This document shows, in pieces, positions 25,815 through 35,319 of a stretch of DNA of 64,000 bases; positions within the stretch are counted from its first letter, which is position 1, and each line of letters opens with the position of its first letter. Below the pieces are notes generated by a model. That model ran no database searches. It saw only the letters and a program-made list of their open reading frames with translations, and was not told the DNA's origin. The position numbers were made by a program, and so were the translations under genes. The stretch comes from Mesorhizobium caraganae (lineage in GTDB: Bacteria > Pseudomonadota > Alphaproteobacteria > Rhizobiales > Rhizobiaceae): assembly GCF_016836705.1 (NCBI RefSeq), contig NZ_JAFCGY010000009.1, forward strand, positions 62,001 through 126,000, written 5' to 3'.

Positions 25815-26741
25815 CTAGCGTTCGGCTTCGAGGAACGCTTCCATCTTTTCCATCGCCAGCCCCGCCTCGATTGCGATGCGTCGTGAAAGTTCGGCGGCAG
25901 CAGTACGCGGCCGTCCCAGCGGCCGGTCGAGCCAGTATGACACCGGGTTGAGCGCCGTGCGCTCATCGACGGCAACGATGCGGCCCGTATCAAGCTGATG
26001 TCCAGTCAGCGGCGGTCGCGCCAGCGCGATGCCGAGCCCGTAGGCGGCGGCATCCAGCACCAGATTGTAGTCCTCGAAGCGACGGTCCTGCGGGCGCGGG
26101 CGGTAATCCATGCCTTGCGCGGCAAACCAGGCGCGCCAGCCCGAAGCGTCGGAATCGTTGATCAGCGGAAATTTGAGCAGCCGGGCAGGGTCGCCGCGGC
26201 CGATCTCCCGGGCAAGGCCAGGTGCGGCGACGGGAAAGACATATTCCTCGAACAGCTGCACCGAGATCCGGCCCGGAATGCCGCCGCGCCCGCAGCGGAT
26301 CGACAGGTCGATGCCTTCGTCGGCAAGGTCGGCCTGGCGGATGTCGACGTCGAGCACGATGCGCAGCTTGCTGGGATTGTTCTCCAGCGCCGCCATGCGC
26401 GGCATCAGCCACAGCCCGCTGACCGAGGGGATCGAGGTCAGCCGCACCACGGCGGTGCCGCGCGGCTCGACCCAACGGTCGGAATGGGTGGAGATCAGCG
26501 CAAAAGCCTCCGCCGTGCGCAGATGCAGACGGTTGCCCTCGATGGTCAGCGAGACGCCGCGCGCGCCGCGGTCGAACACTTTCAGGCCCAGCCAGTCCTC
26601 CAGCTTGGCGATTTGCCGGCTGACGGCGCCATGGGTGATGTTGAGCTTCTCGGCGGCGGCCGAAAAGCTCCCGGTGCGTGCCGCCGCATCGAAGGCGCGC
26701 AGTGTCTCGAGCGGCACCATTGTGTCTGAGCTGTGATCCAT
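25815..26741 (-). CDS. LysR family transcriptional regulator (GcvA-like)
   Basis: A 308-residue regulator with an N-terminal winged helix (LETLRAFDAAARTGSFSAAAEKLNITHGAVSRQIAKLE, quoted in two parts: the HTH core is SFSAAAEKLNITHGAVSRQI) and a C-terminal effector domain with GIDLSIRCGRGGIPG. It is divergent to a DMT-family exporter, its likely target. ATG 26741 is annotated. GTG 26747 has GAGG 7 bp upstream and is an equally plausible start. The effector is unknown. Confidence 0.9.
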   Translation of the reverse strand: MDHSSDTMVPLETLRAFDAAARTGSFSAAAEKLNITHGAVSRQIAKLEDWLGLKVFDRGARGVSLTIEGNRLHLRTAEAFALISTHSDRWVEPRGTAVVRLTSIPSVSGLWLMPRMAALENNPSKLRIVLDVDIRQADLADEGIDLSIRCGRGGIPGRISVQLFEEYVFPVAAPGLAREIGRGDPARLLKFPLINDSDASGWRAWFAAQGMDYRPRPQDRRFEDYNLVLDAAAYGLGIALARPPLTGHQLDTGRIVAVDERTALNPVSYWLDRPLGRPRTAAAELSRRIAIEAGLAMEKMEAFLEAER

Positions 26742-26833
26742 AGTCACAGGTGATCCTCGATTTGATCGTTTGTCAACAGCGTCGAAAAGGCGCTTTCTGG
26801 CTTTCGAGACCCAAGAGCACGAAGGACAGTGAG

Positions 26834-27727
26834 ATGAGCGCAACGACCAGCACGTCGAATCCGACACAGCGGATAGACACCACGGCGGCCATCGCCGTGG
26901 CGTTGACGGTGGTCGGCTGGGCGTCCGCCTTTCCCGCGATCCGCGCCGGCCTCGCCGCCTTCGGGCCGCTGGAACTCGGTGCGCTGCGCTTTGCCATCGC
27001 CGCGGTCCCGGCGGCGATCTTCCTTTCCGTCAAGCGCCCGGCGCTGCCGCGGCTCGACGAATTGTGGCGCATCGCCTTTGGCGGCGCGATTTTCGTCGCG
27101 CTCTACACGGTCATGCTCAACTACGGCGAACTGACCGTATCGGCAGGTGCGGCCGGCTTCATCATCAATGTCAGCCCGATCTTTACCGCCATCATGGCAA
27201 TGGCATTGCTGGGCGAACGCTTCTCAGGGTGGGCCTGGTTCGGCACGGCGATTTCTTTCGCCGGTATAGGCATCATCGCCGTGGCCGACGGGAATGGCCT
27301 GCACTTCAACACCGGCGCGCTGCTGGTTCTGGGCTCCGCGCTGTGCTCGGCCGTCAACACGATCGTTCAGAAGCCGCTGTTTGCCCGCCATCACCCGCTG
27401 ACCATCTCGGCCTCGAACATGATCCTTGGCGCACTTTGTCTGGCGCCCTTTCTGCCAAGCGGCTTTGCGCAGGCAGCGGTCGCCAACACAGCCGGGATCG
27501 GCGCCGTGATCTTTCTTGGCATCGTGCCGAGCCTGATCGCCTATGCCGCCTGGGCAACCGCTCTTTCGCGTCTGCCTGCGGCGCGCGCTTCAAACTTCCT
27601 CTATCTGGTTTCGCCCATGTCGGCCCTGATCGGCTTCTTCTGGCTGGGCGAAGTGCCAACGCTGCTTGGCATCGTCGGCGGCGCGCTGGCGCTTGGCGGT
27701 GTCATCGTGGTGAATTTGAAGCGCTAG
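26834..27727 (+). CDS. DMT superfamily transporter (EamA family)
   Basis: A 297-residue inner-membrane protein with ten predicted helices in two EamA repeats (first around VVGWASAFPAIRAGLAAFGPLE, quoted in part; second beginning ALLVLGSALCSAVNTIVQKPL). GAPxR-like helix ends such as ELGALRFAIAAVPA are typical. EamA proteins mostly export amino acids or other small metabolites. The gene is divergent to a LysR regulator 92 bp away, the usual arrangement for a substrate-induced exporter. The substrate is not inferable. Confidence 0.9.
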   Translation: MSATTSTSNPTQRIDTTAAIAVALTVVGWASAFPAIRAGLAAFGPLELGALRFAIAAVPAAIFLSVKRPALPRLDELWRIAFGGAIFVALYTVMLNYGELTVSAGAAGFIINVSPIFTAIMAMALLGERFSGWAWFGTAISFAGIGIIAVADGNGLHFNTGALLVLGSALCSAVNTIVQKPLFARHHPLTISASNMILGALCLAPFLPSGFAQAAVANTAGIGAVIFLGIVPSLIAYAAWATALSRLPAARASNFLYLVSPMSALIGFFWLGEVPTLLGIVGGALALGGVIVVNLKR

Positions 27728-27869
27728 ATCAGAGGGTTGGACGCTTTTCCCGAATCAAAATGAGAGCCGTACCGGAGTTCACAGCTCACGAGACGGCCGG
27801 CTGTCGCTGCGGTCCAGACATGACCCCACCGGCTGGCTATGGTGAGTTGAAATTCACCGGGGGGTCGGG

Positions 27870-28626
27870 ATGGTCAGGCAGTTCGTATCGGCCGTTTTTT
27901 TGCTTGCTGCTGCTCAGCGGCAAAGCCATGGCGGGTTGGTATCACGTGGAAAACTACGAAGGTTCCATCGGTCCCGATCCCGTCCATCTCTCCTTGCAGA
28001 CCTACAGTTTCGGCAGCGGCATCACTGTCCAGGGCAGCTACTTCTACGACGCGAAGCAAAGTCCGATCGCGCTCTACGGCAAAGCCAGTGGCGCCGGCCT
28101 TGCGCTTTGCGCGATTGCGAATGACGAGGAGTTCGAGCGCGTCATCGTCATGGGCAAAAAAACAGGCCTTGATACCGCTGGATGCCCGTTTTCTCTCGAG
28201 CTTGGTGACGGTGTCTTGACGGGCAGCTGGAGCAAGGGCGTCGATAAATTCCCCGTCAATCTCAGGAAGGTAGCGGGCCTGGACGACACCGGCGAGGGCA
28301 AGGTCGAAGGAATCGTCGAGATTCCCTTCTGGGCGCAGACGGCCACCGACCGGTTTGCCGGGATCTACACGAAAACCGACAACGGAATCTGCATGACGAA
28401 GATTCAGGTCATCAACAAGAAGCGGAAGGAGGCCATACAGACCATCAAATTCGGCGGCGACCTCTGCAATGCGGGCATGCTGATGACACCCATCTATTGG
28501 AACGTGCAGAACAGTGTTGAGCGAGGCAATGACATCATATCGGTGAGTTTCTACGATGGCCGTGCCGGGTATGAGGAGGAGTATGTCTTTGACCGCAAGA
28601 CCAAGAAGTATCGCCTGAAGAAGTGA
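27870..28626 (+). CDS. Secreted protein of unknown function with probable frameshift in its signal peptide
   Basis: No known family recognised. ATG 27870 lies behind GGGGGGTCGG, an excellent ribosome site, and opens MVRQFVSAVF. After the seven-T run at 27895-27901 the sensible reading moves to another frame: CLLLLSGKAMA then GWYHVENYEGSIGPDP. Removing one T joins the two into a textbook Sec signal peptide (cleavage AMA-GWYH) and a mature domain of about 230 residues ending at 28626. Without a frameshift, translation would have to begin at ATG 27820 or 27760, which lack ribosome sites. It is either an error, a broken gene, or a slippage-switched gene. Confidence 0.6.
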
Positions 28627-28665
28627 AGCGACGCCTGTCAACATAATCGCCCATGGGCGGCGTCA

Positions 28666-28980
28666 TTATCGTCCGCGAAGCTGTATCGAAATGGACGCGG
28701 AAATCGAATCGCCTGCCGTTAGATTGCACTCGCGCCGGACGTCATCCTTCAACGGCAAAAGATAGCTGCCGTCCTTGGGAAAAAGCGATGTGCCGAACGT
28801 GACGCCATTGATGGTGGCCTCGACAGGTATCACCCCCCAGCCATAGGTCGCGAACTTCGCCACCTTTTTGATCTCGTCGCCATGCTGCTCGGGGATTGGC
28901 GCGAAGAAGTATGGCGAAGGGCCCCGCCAGTGGATCACCTCGGCTTCGAACTGGAACTGGACCGTCGAGTTGCCGCTCAC
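28666..28980 (-). CDS. DUF1905 domain-containing protein
   Basis: A 104-residue protein from GTG 28980, four bases after the mutL stop. The DUF1905 pattern is visible: VQFQFEAEVIHWRGPSPYFFAPIP, then VKAKFATYGWGVIPVEATI-like residues, and FPKDGSYLLPLKDDVR (quoted in part). The family is a small beta-barrel of unknown function, often fused to or near YdeI-like proteins. An upstream in-frame extension overlapping mutL is not favoured. It may be expressed with mutL by read-through. Confidence 0.85.
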   Translation of the reverse strand: MSGNSTVQFQFEAEVIHWRGPSPYFFAPIPEQHGDEIKKVAKFATYGWGVIPVEATINGVTFGTSLFPKDGSYLLPLKDDVRRECNLTAGDSISASISIQLRGR

Positions 28981-28984
28981 AGGC

Positions 28985-30859
28985 TTACCGCCGCCCGAAT
29001 AGCCGCTCGATGTCGGCGAGCTTGAGCTCGATATAGGTCGGGCGGCCATGGTTGCATGTGCCGGATCCCGGCGTCGCCTCCATCTGGCGCAGCAGCGCGT
29101 TCATCTCTTCGGGTTTGAGCAGGCGGCCGGAGCGCACCGAGCCATGGCAGGCCATGGTCGCCGCAATCTTGTCCAGGCGCTCTTTCAGCGTCTCGACCGT
29201 GTCATTGTCGGCGATCTCGTCCGCGAGGTCGCGCACCAGTTGCTGGACATTGGTTTCACCCAGCATGGACGGCGTCTCGCGCACCGCCACCGCACCGGGG
29301 CCGAAGCGCTCTATGCCGAGGCCGAAACGGGCCAGCGTCTCGGAATGCAGGGCCAGGCGCTCGGCATCTTCCTCCGGCAGGTCGACGATCTCGGGCAACA
29401 GCAGCATCTGCGATGGCACGGCGCGTGAGTGCAGCGCATTCTTCAGCGCCTCGTAGACCAGCCGCTCATGCGCCGCGTGCTGGTCGACGATGACAAGCGA
29501 ATCCCGGGTTTGCGCGACGATGTAGTTCTCGTGCACCTGCGCGCGGGCAGCACCCAGCGCCGTGCCGAGTAGCGTCTCGGCCGCCTCGGCTGAGCCGGCA
29601 CGCGCATCGGCGCTGGCAAGCGGCCCGGCATCGAACGCCGCCTGGTCGTTGTCAGCAAAGCCGTTTCGTTGCGCCCTTGCTTCGCCGTGACCCATATCCA
29701 GCGGTCGCTGTGGCGAGCGCGATGGGTCGAAGCCGCCGGAGCCAGACGGCCGGTAGGCCGCGTCATAGCTGCGATGGCCGTTGGCCGGACCGGCATGGGC
29801 ATAGGACGCAGCGCCCGGGCGGAACGCCGCCATCATGCCGGCGGCGCCGCTGGTGGCGGCGCGGATGCCGGCATTGGCCAGCGCCTCGCGGATGGCGCCG
29901 ACGATCAGCCCGCGCACCAGGCCGGGGTCGCGGAAGCGCACATCCGCCTTGGCCGGGTGGACATTGACGTCGACGGTCGCCGGATCGAGCGTCAGGAACA
30001 GCACGGTGACCGCGTGCCGGTCGCGCGGCAACACATCGGCGAAGGCGCCGCGGATCGCGCCGGCGATCAGCTTGTCGCGCACCGGCCGGCCGTTGACATA
30101 GGCATATTGCTGCAGCGCGTTGGCGCGGGTGAAGGACGGGATCGAGACGTGACCGGTCAGATGCACGCCGTCACGGCTGGCATCGATGGCAATGGAATTG
30201 TCGGGGAACTCGGCGCCCATCACCTGGGCGACGCGGCGCAGGCTGCCTTCCGCGCTGTCGTCGGTGGCTGGCAATTCCAGCGTCGAGCGGTCGGAGCCGG
30301 CGAGCGTGAAGCGCACGGCGGGGAAGGCGATGGCAATGCGCTTGACCACGTCGCTGGTGGCCGAGCTTTCCGCCCGCTCGCCCTTCATGAATTTGAGCCT
30401 TGCCGGCGTCGCGAAGAACAGGTCGCGCACCTCGACCGTGGTGCCTCGGTTGGCCGCCGCCGGTTTGACCGCCGAAACCCGGCCGCCTTCGATGCCGATC
30501 TCGGCGGCAGCGTCGCCGGTGGCCGTGCGCGAGCGGATCGACAGCCGCGCCACCGAGCCGATCGACGGCAGCGCCTCGCCGCGAAAACCGAGCGAGCGGA
30601 TGTCGTGAATGTTGTCGGCGAGCTTGGAGGTGCAATGGCGCGCGATCGCCAGCGACAGCTCCGGTTGGGGGATGCCTGAGCCGTCGTCGGTGACGCGGAT
30701 CAGGTTCAGTCCGCCGCCAGCGGTGACGATCTCGACGCGGGAGGCGCCGGCGTCGAGCGCGTTTTCGACCAGTTCCTTCACCACGCTCGCCGGACGCTCG
30801 ATGACTTCGCCGGCGGCGATCTGGTTGATCATCGTTTCGGAAAGCTGGCGAATGGGCAT
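28985..30859 (-). CDS. mutL: DNA mismatch repair endonuclease MutL
   Basis: A 624-residue MutL. The N-terminal GHKL ATPase shows ENALDAGAS, DDGSGI and GFRGEALPSIGSVARL. The C-terminal dimerisation domain contains the nicking-endonuclease motif DQHAAHERLVYE and the accessory metal-site motifs ACHGSVRSG and CNHGRPT, so this is the endonuclease-type MutL used by bacteria lacking MutH. A Pro/Gly/Ala-rich linker of about 120 residues joins the domains. It acts with MutS in mismatch repair. DUF1905 follows within 4 bp. Confidence 0.96.
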   Translation of the reverse strand: MPIRQLSETMINQIAAGEVIERPASVVKELVENALDAGASRVEIVTAGGGLNLIRVTDDGSGIPQPELSLAIARHCTSKLADNIHDIRSLGFRGEALPSIGSVARLSIRSRTATGDAAAEIGIEGGRVSAVKPAAANRGTTVEVRDLFFATPARLKFMKGERAESSATSDVVKRIAIAFPAVRFTLAGSDRSTLELPATDDSAEGSLRRVAQVMGAEFPDNSIAIDASRDGVHLTGHVSIPSFTRANALQQYAYVNGRPVRDKLIAGAIRGAFADVLPRDRHAVTVLFLTLDPATVDVNVHPAKADVRFRDPGLVRGLIVGAIREALANAGIRAATSGAAGMMAAFRPGAASYAHAGPANGHRSYDAAYRPSGSGGFDPSRSPQRPLDMGHGEARAQRNGFADNDQAAFDAGPLASADARAGSAEAAETLLGTALGAARAQVHENYIVAQTRDSLVIVDQHAAHERLVYEALKNALHSRAVPSQMLLLPEIVDLPEEDAERLALHSETLARFGLGIERFGPGAVAVRETPSMLGETNVQQLVRDLADEIADNDTVETLKERLDKIAATMACHGSVRSGRLLKPEEMNALLRQMEATPGSGTCNHGRPTYIELKLADIERLFGRR

Positions 30860-30969
30860 GGGGCACTATAGGCGGATTCGTGGGGCGTGCGGAAGCATTC
30901 AGTGCATGCCGAACATCGGAGACGCCAGAGGGGGGTGTGCAGGAACGCCGCCCTCATGTTTGCGCCGAC

Positions 30970-31872
30970 TCAAGCCTGCGCGGCCAGCCAATCCCTGACC
31001 TTGCGCGCATTCTCGCTCAGCTCGCGGTTCTTCGGCCAAACCACATAGAACGCCTTGCCGGTCCTCAGCACATGATCCGTCACCGGCACCAGCAGCCCCG
31101 TTGCCAGCAGCCGTTCGGCGAGATGCCGCCAGCCGAGCGCGATGCCCTGGCCCTCCATGACGCCCTGGATCACCAGGCCGTAATCGTTGATGCGCAGGCC
31201 GCGGGAGGTGTTGTCGAGGCTGCCTCCGGCCGACTGGAACCATTCGTCCCAGCTCGCCGCCTCGCGATAGGGCTCTTCGAGATGGATCAGCCGGTGCGTG
31301 GCCAGCTCCGCGACAGTCTTCGGCATGCCGAATTTCGCGAGATAGCTGGCGCCCACCACCGGGAAAATCTCCTCGTCGGCCAGCGGCAGCGAATGATAGT
31401 CGGCCCAGTCGCGCGGTTCGCCACCGCGCACGGCCAGCGGAATGCCTTCGGCGATGATGTCGAGGTCGCGGTCGGCGGTCTGGATTCTGAGATCGATGCC
31501 CGGCAGCTCGTCGCGGAACTGCTGCAGCCGCGGCATCATCCAGAACGAGCCGAAGGCGGTCGAGGCCGCCAGTGTGACATGGCCGCCGGTCGCCTGCAGG
31601 CGCAGGTCCTCCGCCGATTTGCGGATATGCGAGAGGCCGAGCGAGACGTCGGCATGGAAACGCTCGCCGGCCTCGGTCAAAATCACCTGACGGTGACGGC
31701 GCTGGAACAGCTGCGCGCCGAGCTGTTCTTCCAGCCCGCGCACCGCATAGGAGACGGCGGCCTGCGTCATGCCGAGCTCACGCCCGGCGGCGGTGAAGCT
31801 CGACAGCCGGCCCGCCGCTTCGAAGACGATCAGGCTGCCGGCCGAAGGCAGGAGATGACGCAGGCTTCGCAT
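30970..31872 (-). CDS. LysR family transcriptional regulator (GcvA-like), divergent to mttB
   Basis: A 300-residue regulator with HTH SFTAAGRELGMTQAAVSYAV and effector domain ending RKVRDWLAAQA. It is divergent to the methyltransferase gene 90 bp away and presumably controls it in response to a methylated amine. A perfect dyad (ATAAGC-TCA-GCTTAT) overlaps its start codon, suggesting autorepression. The start at 31872 fits the usual LysR N-terminus length. Confidence 0.9.
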   Translation of the reverse strand: MRSLRHLLPSAGSLIVFEAAGRLSSFTAAGRELGMTQAAVSYAVRGLEEQLGAQLFQRRHRQVILTEAGERFHADVSLGLSHIRKSAEDLRLQATGGHVTLAASTAFGSFWMMPRLQQFRDELPGIDLRIQTADRDLDIIAEGIPLAVRGGEPRDWADYHSLPLADEEIFPVVGASYLAKFGMPKTVAELATHRLIHLEEPYREAASWDEWFQSAGGSLDNTSRGLRINDYGLVIQGVMEGQGIALGWRHLAERLLATGLLVPVTDHVLRTGKAFYVVWPKNRELSENARKVRDWLAAQA

Positions 31873-31885
31873 AAGCTCAGCTTAT
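31871..31885. promoter_or_regulatory. Putative LysR-type operator
   Basis: ATAAGC, a 3 bp spacer TCA, then GCTTAT form a perfect inverted repeat. It overlaps the start codon of the LysR gene and lies 78 bp upstream of mttB. The size and position match an LTTR autoregulatory site. Confidence 0.6.
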
Positions 31886-31962
31886 ACAAGAGATCAGGAT
31901 TTTCCAGCGTCACATCCATATTTCATCTCGCTAACTTGGGTGGAACGGAATGAGGAGGCTCC

Positions 31963-33513
31963 ATGAACGCACCGGCCGCTGAACTGACCGAGCAAACCCA
32001 CCGCCGCGGCGGCGGCCGCCTCGGGCGCAAGGCGCTGAGGAGCGCCCCCGTCACCTCGTTCCCGACCCTGGTCCGCGAGATCCCCACCTACCAGATGGTC
32101 CCGGATGAGGCGGTGGAGCTGATCCACCAGGAGTCGCTCGCCATTCTCGAAGAGGTCGGTTGCGAATTTCGTGACAACGAAGCCATCGCCATGTGGAAGG
32201 CAGCGGGCGCCGACGTGTCCGAGACACGCGTCCGCATCGACCGCGGCCTGTTGATGGAGCTGGTCTCCAAGGTCCCGTCCGAGTTCACCCTTAATGCGCG
32301 CAATCCCGAGCGTACCGTGCGCGTCGGCGGCAAGAACTCCGTCTTCGTGCCGATGTATGGCGCGCCCTATGTGCGCGACCTCGATAACAACCGGCGCTAC
32401 GGTACGCTCAACGACCTCAACAATTTCCACAAGCTCGCCTACATGGCGCCGGCGCTGCATTCGTCGAGTTCGATCATCTGCGAGCCGATGGAGATCGCTG
32501 TGCCCAAGCGGCATTTGCACATCATCCACTCGGCGCTGAAGCACTCCGACAAGCCGTTCATGGGCATCGTCACCTCGAAGGAGCGCGCCGAAGACACGAT
32601 GGCGATGGCCGGCATCGTCTTTGGCGAAGAGTTCGTGCGCGAAAATCCGGTGCTGGTGTCGATCACCAACTGCAACTCGCCGCTGGTGTGGGACGCCACC
32701 ATGCTGGACGCGATGAAAGTCTATGCGCGCCACAACCAGCCGCTGATCCTGGCACCCTTCGCGCTCTGCGGTGCCTCGACGTCCGCCTCGGCCGTCGGCG
32801 CGGTGGCGCAGGTCAATGCCGAAGCGCTTGCCGGTGTCGCCTTCACGCAGCTCATCCGCCCGGGTTCGCCGCAGATCTACGGCCAGTTCATGGTGACCGT
32901 CGACATGAAGACAGGCGCCCCGATGGGCGGCACGCCGGAGGCGGCCCAGATGATGTATCTGATGGGCGCGCTGGCGCGGAAATACAAATTGCCCTGGCGC
33001 ACCTCCGGCTTCCATGTCGGCTCCAAGCTCAACGACGCCCAGGCAGGCTACGAATCCAACATGCTGATGCATGCCGCGATCCTCGCCGGCGCCAATTACA
33101 TCTGGCATTCCGCCGGCTGGCTCGAAGCCGGGCTCACCTGCGGCTATTCGAAATTCGCCACCGACTGCGAGCAACTTGTCGGCTGGTACAAATATGCCGG
33201 CGGCTTGGCGTTCGACGATTTCAAGGAGGCGATGGCTGCGATCCGCGAGGTCGGGCCGCAGGGTCATTTCCTTGGCACCCAACATACGCTCGAGCATTTC
33301 GAGTCCGCCTTCTTCATGCCCACCATCATGGACTTCAACTCCTACGAACAGTGGAAGGCCGAAGGCGCGAAGGACCACGACACGCGCGGCCGCGAGAAAG
33401 CTCGCAACATGCTCGCCGACTATGAGGAGCCGAAGCTGGATGAGGGCGTCGCCGAGGGCCTAAGGGAATTTATCGCGCAGCGCGAGGAGAGGCTGCCGGA
33501 CAGCGTCAGCTGA
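31963..33513 (+). CDS. MttB/MtgB-type trimethylamine methyltransferase family protein (no pyrrolysine)
   Basis: A 516-residue MttB-superfamily protein. The reading frame has no internal TAG, so it belongs to the non-pyrrolysine branch, whose characterised members demethylate quaternary amines such as glycine betaine onto a corrinoid protein. Typical segments are LIHQESLAILEEVGCEF, NNRRYGTLNDLNNFHKLAYM and LAGANYIWHSAGWLEAGLTC (20 residues). No corrinoid protein gene is adjacent. A LysR regulator is divergent and a family-5 binding protein follows 61 bp later, suggesting uptake and demethylation of one methylated amine. The exact substrate is unknown. GAGGAGG precedes ATG 31963. Confidence 0.92.
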   Translation: MNAPAAELTEQTHRRGGGRLGRKALRSAPVTSFPTLVREIPTYQMVPDEAVELIHQESLAILEEVGCEFRDNEAIAMWKAAGADVSETRVRIDRGLLMELVSKVPSEFTLNARNPERTVRVGGKNSVFVPMYGAPYVRDLDNNRRYGTLNDLNNFHKLAYMAPALHSSSSIICEPMEIAVPKRHLHIIHSALKHSDKPFMGIVTSKERAEDTMAMAGIVFGEEFVRENPVLVSITNCNSPLVWDATMLDAMKVYARHNQPLILAPFALCGASTSASAVGAVAQVNAEALAGVAFTQLIRPGSPQIYGQFMVTVDMKTGAPMGGTPEAAQMMYLMGALARKYKLPWRTSGFHVGSKLNDAQAGYESNMLMHAAILAGANYIWHSAGWLEAGLTCGYSKFATDCEQLVGWYKYAGGLAFDDFKEAMAAIREVGPQGHFLGTQHTLEHFESAFFMPTIMDFNSYEQWKAEGAKDHDTRGREKARNMLADYEEPKLDEGVAEGLREFIAQREERLPDSVS

Positions 33514-33574
33514 CAGGAAACAACGTCAATCGATAACGGGCAAAGACCCGACGGGAACCGCAAGGGAGGAAGAC

Positions 33575-35224
33575 ATGACACTGTTCAGAAGCAACGGCGA
33601 TCGCCTGCCGGACGCCATCCAGGCGATGGCGCAAGAGACGCGTGCGGGCCGTATGGACCGGCGCGAGTTTCTCGCATTGGCAAGTGCGTTCGGCGCCTCG
33701 ACGGCGCTGGCCTACGGCATGATCGGACTCGCCGCACCGGGACAGGCCTTTGCCGAGGAGCCGAAGAAGGGCGGCACGCTGCACATCTCGATGTCGGTCA
33801 AGGCGCAGAAGGATCCCCGCACCTATGACTGGGTGGAGCTCGCCAATATTTCGCGCTGCTGGCTGGAGCCGCTGGTCCGCTACACCAGGGAATTCACCTT
33901 CGAGCCGGTGTTGCTCGAAAGTTGGGACGTCAATGACGACGCCACCGAATACACGCTGCATGTGCGCAAAGGCGTCACCTGGAACAATGGCGATGCCTTC
34001 AACGCCGATGACGTGGTCTTCAATGTCACCCGCTGGTGCGAGAAGGCCGTCGCCGGCAATTCCATGGCCGCGCGCGTCGGCGGGCTGATCGATGAGAAGT
34101 CTGGCAAGGCGAGGGACGGCGCGATCACCAAGGTCGACGACTTCTCGGTCAAGCTGACGCTCGCAGCGCCCGACATTTCGCTGATCCCCAACCTCACCGA
34201 CTATCCCGCGCTCGTCGTCCACCGCAATTTCGATGCCGACGGCGCCGACCCGATCAAGAAGCCGATCGGCACCGGACCCTTCGAACTGGTCTCTTACGAT
34301 GTCGGGCAGAAGGCGGTGGTCAAGCGTCGTGAAAACGGCAAGTGGTGGGGCGGCGAAGCGCCGCTCGACAGCGTTGAATTCATAGACTACGGCACCGACT
34401 TCAATGCTTCGGTGAACGCCTTCGATTCCGGCGAGATCGACCTCAATTTCGAAACGCCGTCCGATTTCATCGACATCCTCGACAAGATGGGTTTGCAGAA
34501 GTCGGAAGTCGCGACTGCGACCACGCTGGTTGCGCGCACCAACATCACCCACAAGCCCTATGACGACCAGCGCGTGCGCAACGCGCTGCAAATGGCGGTG
34601 GACAACAATACGGTTCTGCAGCTCGGCTACAACGGTCGTGGCACGGTCGGCGAAAACCACCATGTCAGCCCCATCCATCCGGAATATTTTGCGCTCCCCA
34701 AGAAGACGCGCGATGCCGCCGGCGCCAAGAAGCTGATGGCGGATGCCGGACAGGCCGATTTCGAGCACGAGCTGATTACCGTCGAGGACGACTGGCAGAA
34801 GAACACCGGCGACGCGATTGCCGGCCAATTGCGCGACGCCGGCATCAAGGTGAAGCGCACGGTGTTGCCGGGCTCGACCTTCTGGAACGACTGGACGAAG
34901 TATCCCTATTCGATGACCATCTGGTACATGCGCCCGCTCGGCGTCCAGGTACTGGCGTTAGGCTACCGCAGCGGCGAGGCCTGGAATGAATCGGCCTACG
35001 CAAATCCCGATTTCGACGCCAAGCTTAAGCAGGCGCTTTCCTTGATCGATGTGGAGAAGCGACGCGAAGTGATGAAGGATGTCGAGCAGATCCTGCAGGA
35101 TTCCGGTGTCATCATTCAGCCCTTCTGGCAGAAGCTTTACAGCCACATGAACAAGAAGGTGAAGAACTACGGCGTCCACCAGACCTTCGAGATGGACCTG
35201 CAGAACGTCTGGCTGGATGGCTGA
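33575..35224 (+). CDS. ABC transporter family-5 substrate-binding protein, Tat-exported
   Basis: A 549-residue family-5 (DppA/OppA-like) solute-binding protein. The N-terminus has a long n-region and a twin-arginine motif MDRREFLALASAFGAS followed by a hydrophobic stretch and AFA-EEPKKGG cleavage, predicting Tat export to the periplasm. The family signature lies in VLLESWDVNDDATEYTLHVRKGVTW (quoted in part). No permease or ATPase gene follows, so it is an orphan in this window. Its position after the MttB-type gene suggests a quaternary amine or related ligand. GGGAGGAAG precedes the ATG. Confidence 0.9.
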   Translation: MTLFRSNGDRLPDAIQAMAQETRAGRMDRREFLALASAFGASTALAYGMIGLAAPGQAFAEEPKKGGTLHISMSVKAQKDPRTYDWVELANISRCWLEPLVRYTREFTFEPVLLESWDVNDDATEYTLHVRKGVTWNNGDAFNADDVVFNVTRWCEKAVAGNSMAARVGGLIDEKSGKARDGAITKVDDFSVKLTLAAPDISLIPNLTDYPALVVHRNFDADGADPIKKPIGTGPFELVSYDVGQKAVVKRRENGKWWGGEAPLDSVEFIDYGTDFNASVNAFDSGEIDLNFETPSDFIDILDKMGLQKSEVATATTLVARTNITHKPYDDQRVRNALQMAVDNNTVLQLGYNGRGTVGENHHVSPIHPEYFALPKKTRDAAGAKKLMADAGQADFEHELITVEDDWQKNTGDAIAGQLRDAGIKVKRTVLPGSTFWNDWTKYPYSMTIWYMRPLGVQVLALGYRSGEAWNESAYANPDFDAKLKQALSLIDVEKRREVMKDVEQILQDSGVIIQPFWQKLYSHMNKKVKNYGVHQTFEMDLQNVWLDG

Positions 35225-35319
35225 GACGCTGCACGCAAGGACTTCATGAGCCGCAAAAAAGCCGATATGCAGGATGTGTGGTATTGCCACCTTGCCGCCG
35301 AACATCCGGAGATTCCTGC

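Noticed and set aside
30917..30950. Possible remnant of the CCAGAGGGGGGTG repeat near the mutL start
   Set aside because: Only one short arm-like stretch is visible, with no inverted partner, so it is too weak to list as a repeat copy.
31963..33513. Pyrrolysine-containing trimethylamine methyltransferase
   Set aside because: The frame has no internal TAG codon, and no pyl genes are seen, so it is a non-pyrrolysine MttB homologue.
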